Translations under genes and position numbers: made by a program
Shown here: positions 31,556 through 32,401 of the stretch, one piece after another
Position numbering within the stretch: position 1 is the stretch's first letter
Layout: each line of letters begins with the position of its first letter
Notes under the pieces: model-generated
Seen by the model: only the letters and a program-made list of their open reading frames with translations
Told to the model about the DNA's origin: nothing
Databases searched by the model: none
NCBI RefSeq assembly: GCF_002006345.1
Contig: NZ_LZZM01000210.1
Span: forward strand, 1 to 32,401
Length of the DNA stretch: 32,401 nucleotides
DNA from: Clostridium puniceum
GTDB taxonomy: Bacteria > Bacillota > Clostridia > Clostridiales > Clostridiaceae
Direction of reading: 5' to 3'

Positions 31556-32230
31556 TCAAAATACCTCACTTAATTTTCTCGATAAAATATTTCTAAACAT
31601 TTCACCCTTAGCAAAATCAGTTGTTGCAGATTTACAAATTTCTCTCCATTCTTCTAATGTAATACCTATTCTACTTTCTAATTCTTTTTCAGTACTTGCC
31701 AATAAGGTCGATGATATTACAAATTCCCCTAATTCCTCTGGTGTTTTTAAAATTCTTATATATAGAAATTCTTTATTATCACCCTTCCATTTCTTATTAA
31801 AATCCAAAATAAATTTTCTTAATTCTGCTTCAATTTTATTAGATGGTAATCTCCATAAACTATTTAAAAATTCATAGTCATCTTTCATATTAATTGAAGT
31901 TTCTCTACTTATTTTATTTGATTTTTGCCCTTCATCAGCTATTTTATCTACGGTTAAATGTGGAATCTTTGTGACTAATTTTTCTTTTCCATATATCCAT
32001 TTATAAAAAGCTTCTTGCAAAAATGAGTATTGAAAATACCCAATTAAACATTTTATACTATGACAGTATCCCCATATATTATTTATTCCATTTTTGCTTC
32101 CAAATATAATTGTATGGAAATAAACACTCTCTTCTGTGGGTGGCTTTTGCATAAACATATGTCCTCTTATTGTCTTATTCTCATTTATAATATTTTCCCA
32201 ATAACTAAATGAATGATAATTTTCTCTCAA
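31556..32230 (-). CDS. Hypothetical protein, 224 aa
   Basis: I do not recognise this family. The product looks soluble, with no signal peptide or clear membrane helix, and is rich in aromatic residues in the first half (for example YHSFSYWENI, GYFQYSFLQEAFYKWIYG). The C-terminal half is charged and probably helical (SRIGITLEEWREICKSATTD). The best start is a TTG at 32230, preceded by AGGAAGGTG with 6-nt spacing; an in-frame GTG at 32239 and TTG at 32251 are inside or upstream of that site. Gene-like composition and the terminator between it and ispF support expression. The remaining 170 bp to the window end is AT-rich with nothing visible. Confidence 0.65.
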   Translation of the reverse strand: MRENYHSFSYWENIINENKTIRGHMFMQKPPTEESVYFHTIIFGSKNGINNIWGYCHSIKCLIGYFQYSFLQEAFYKWIYGKEKLVTKIPHLTVDKIADEGQKSNKISRETSINMKDDYEFLNSLWRLPSNKIEAELRKFILDFNKKWKGDNKEFLYIRILKTPEELGEFVISSTLLASTEKELESRIGITLEEWREICKSATTDFAKGEMFRNILSRKLSEVF

Positions 32231-32401
32231 TTTATTCACCTTCCTAGTCAATATTTTATAAAATACAATATCTAAATATCTTCTATTGTTAATTATTGTA
32301 TTATAAAGTATTCTAACTCCATCTTTAGATTTACCATATTCATGTTATAAAATTAATTCTATATAATACTATATTACCCTTAATATTCTATTTTATTACT
32401 C

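Overview
The window looks like chromosomal DNA of a low-GC, spore-former-type Firmicute, most likely Clostridium sensu stricto. The reasons are very AT-rich gaps, strong AGGAGG-type ribosome binding sites, a [FeFe]-hydrogenase maturase (HydE), a SigI/RsgI-type protein and MEP-pathway isoprenoid synthesis. The species cannot be named from the sequence alone. I see no tRNA, rRNA, CRISPR array, prophage or complete insertion sequence.

Layout. 1-5.8 kb: a complete dipeptide/oligopeptide ABC importer operon on the minus strand (dppA-B-C-D-F) with a good sigma-A promoter, an intercistronic hairpin after dppA and a hairpin after dppF. 6-8.2 kb: an aldo/keto reductase and an AraC-type regulator. 8.3-13 kb: a two-gene heterodimeric ABC exporter with one degenerate ATP site, transcribed away from a second AraC-type regulator across a palindrome-rich gap, then a truncated ECF sigma-factor remnant. 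13.6-14.4 kb: a patatin-like lipase. 14.5-19.6 kb: a 4.8-kb segment bounded by two nearly identical inverted copies of a 106-bp repeat. It carries a yybP-ykoY (manganese) riboswitch with terminator, a Ca2+/Mn2+-type P-type ATPase, and hydE. 19.6-26.2 kb: rpiA, a HAD phosphatase, a Gfo/Idh/MocA oxidoreductase and a fructose operon (RpiR-family regulator, fruK, fruA) behind a near-consensus promoter. 26.5-32.2 kb: a PHP-domain phosphoesterase, a DUF3298-type protein, a membrane-anchored polysaccharide deacetylase, a protein fusing a SigI C-terminal domain to RsgI, an unlisted 54-residue basic small ORF, ispF and an unrecognised protein.

The most unusual items are four. (1) A single membrane protein joins the promoter-recognition half of sigma-I to its own anti-sigma RsgI; the sigma core-binding half is absent and the Asn-Pro autocleavage site is replaced. 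(2) Four perfect DnaA boxes form two head-to-head pairs within about 200 bp at 28.1-28.3 kb. (3) The inverted 106-bp repeat pair could allow the enclosed manganese-export/hydE segment to flip. (4) The manganese riboswitch suggests that the calcium-type ATPase really exports Mn2+.

Functionally the window is mostly uptake and sugar metabolism (peptides, fructose, pentose phosphate isomerisation) plus envelope and export functions. Each block appears to have its own local regulator: RpiR, two AraC proteins, a riboswitch, and a SigI/RsgI derivative.
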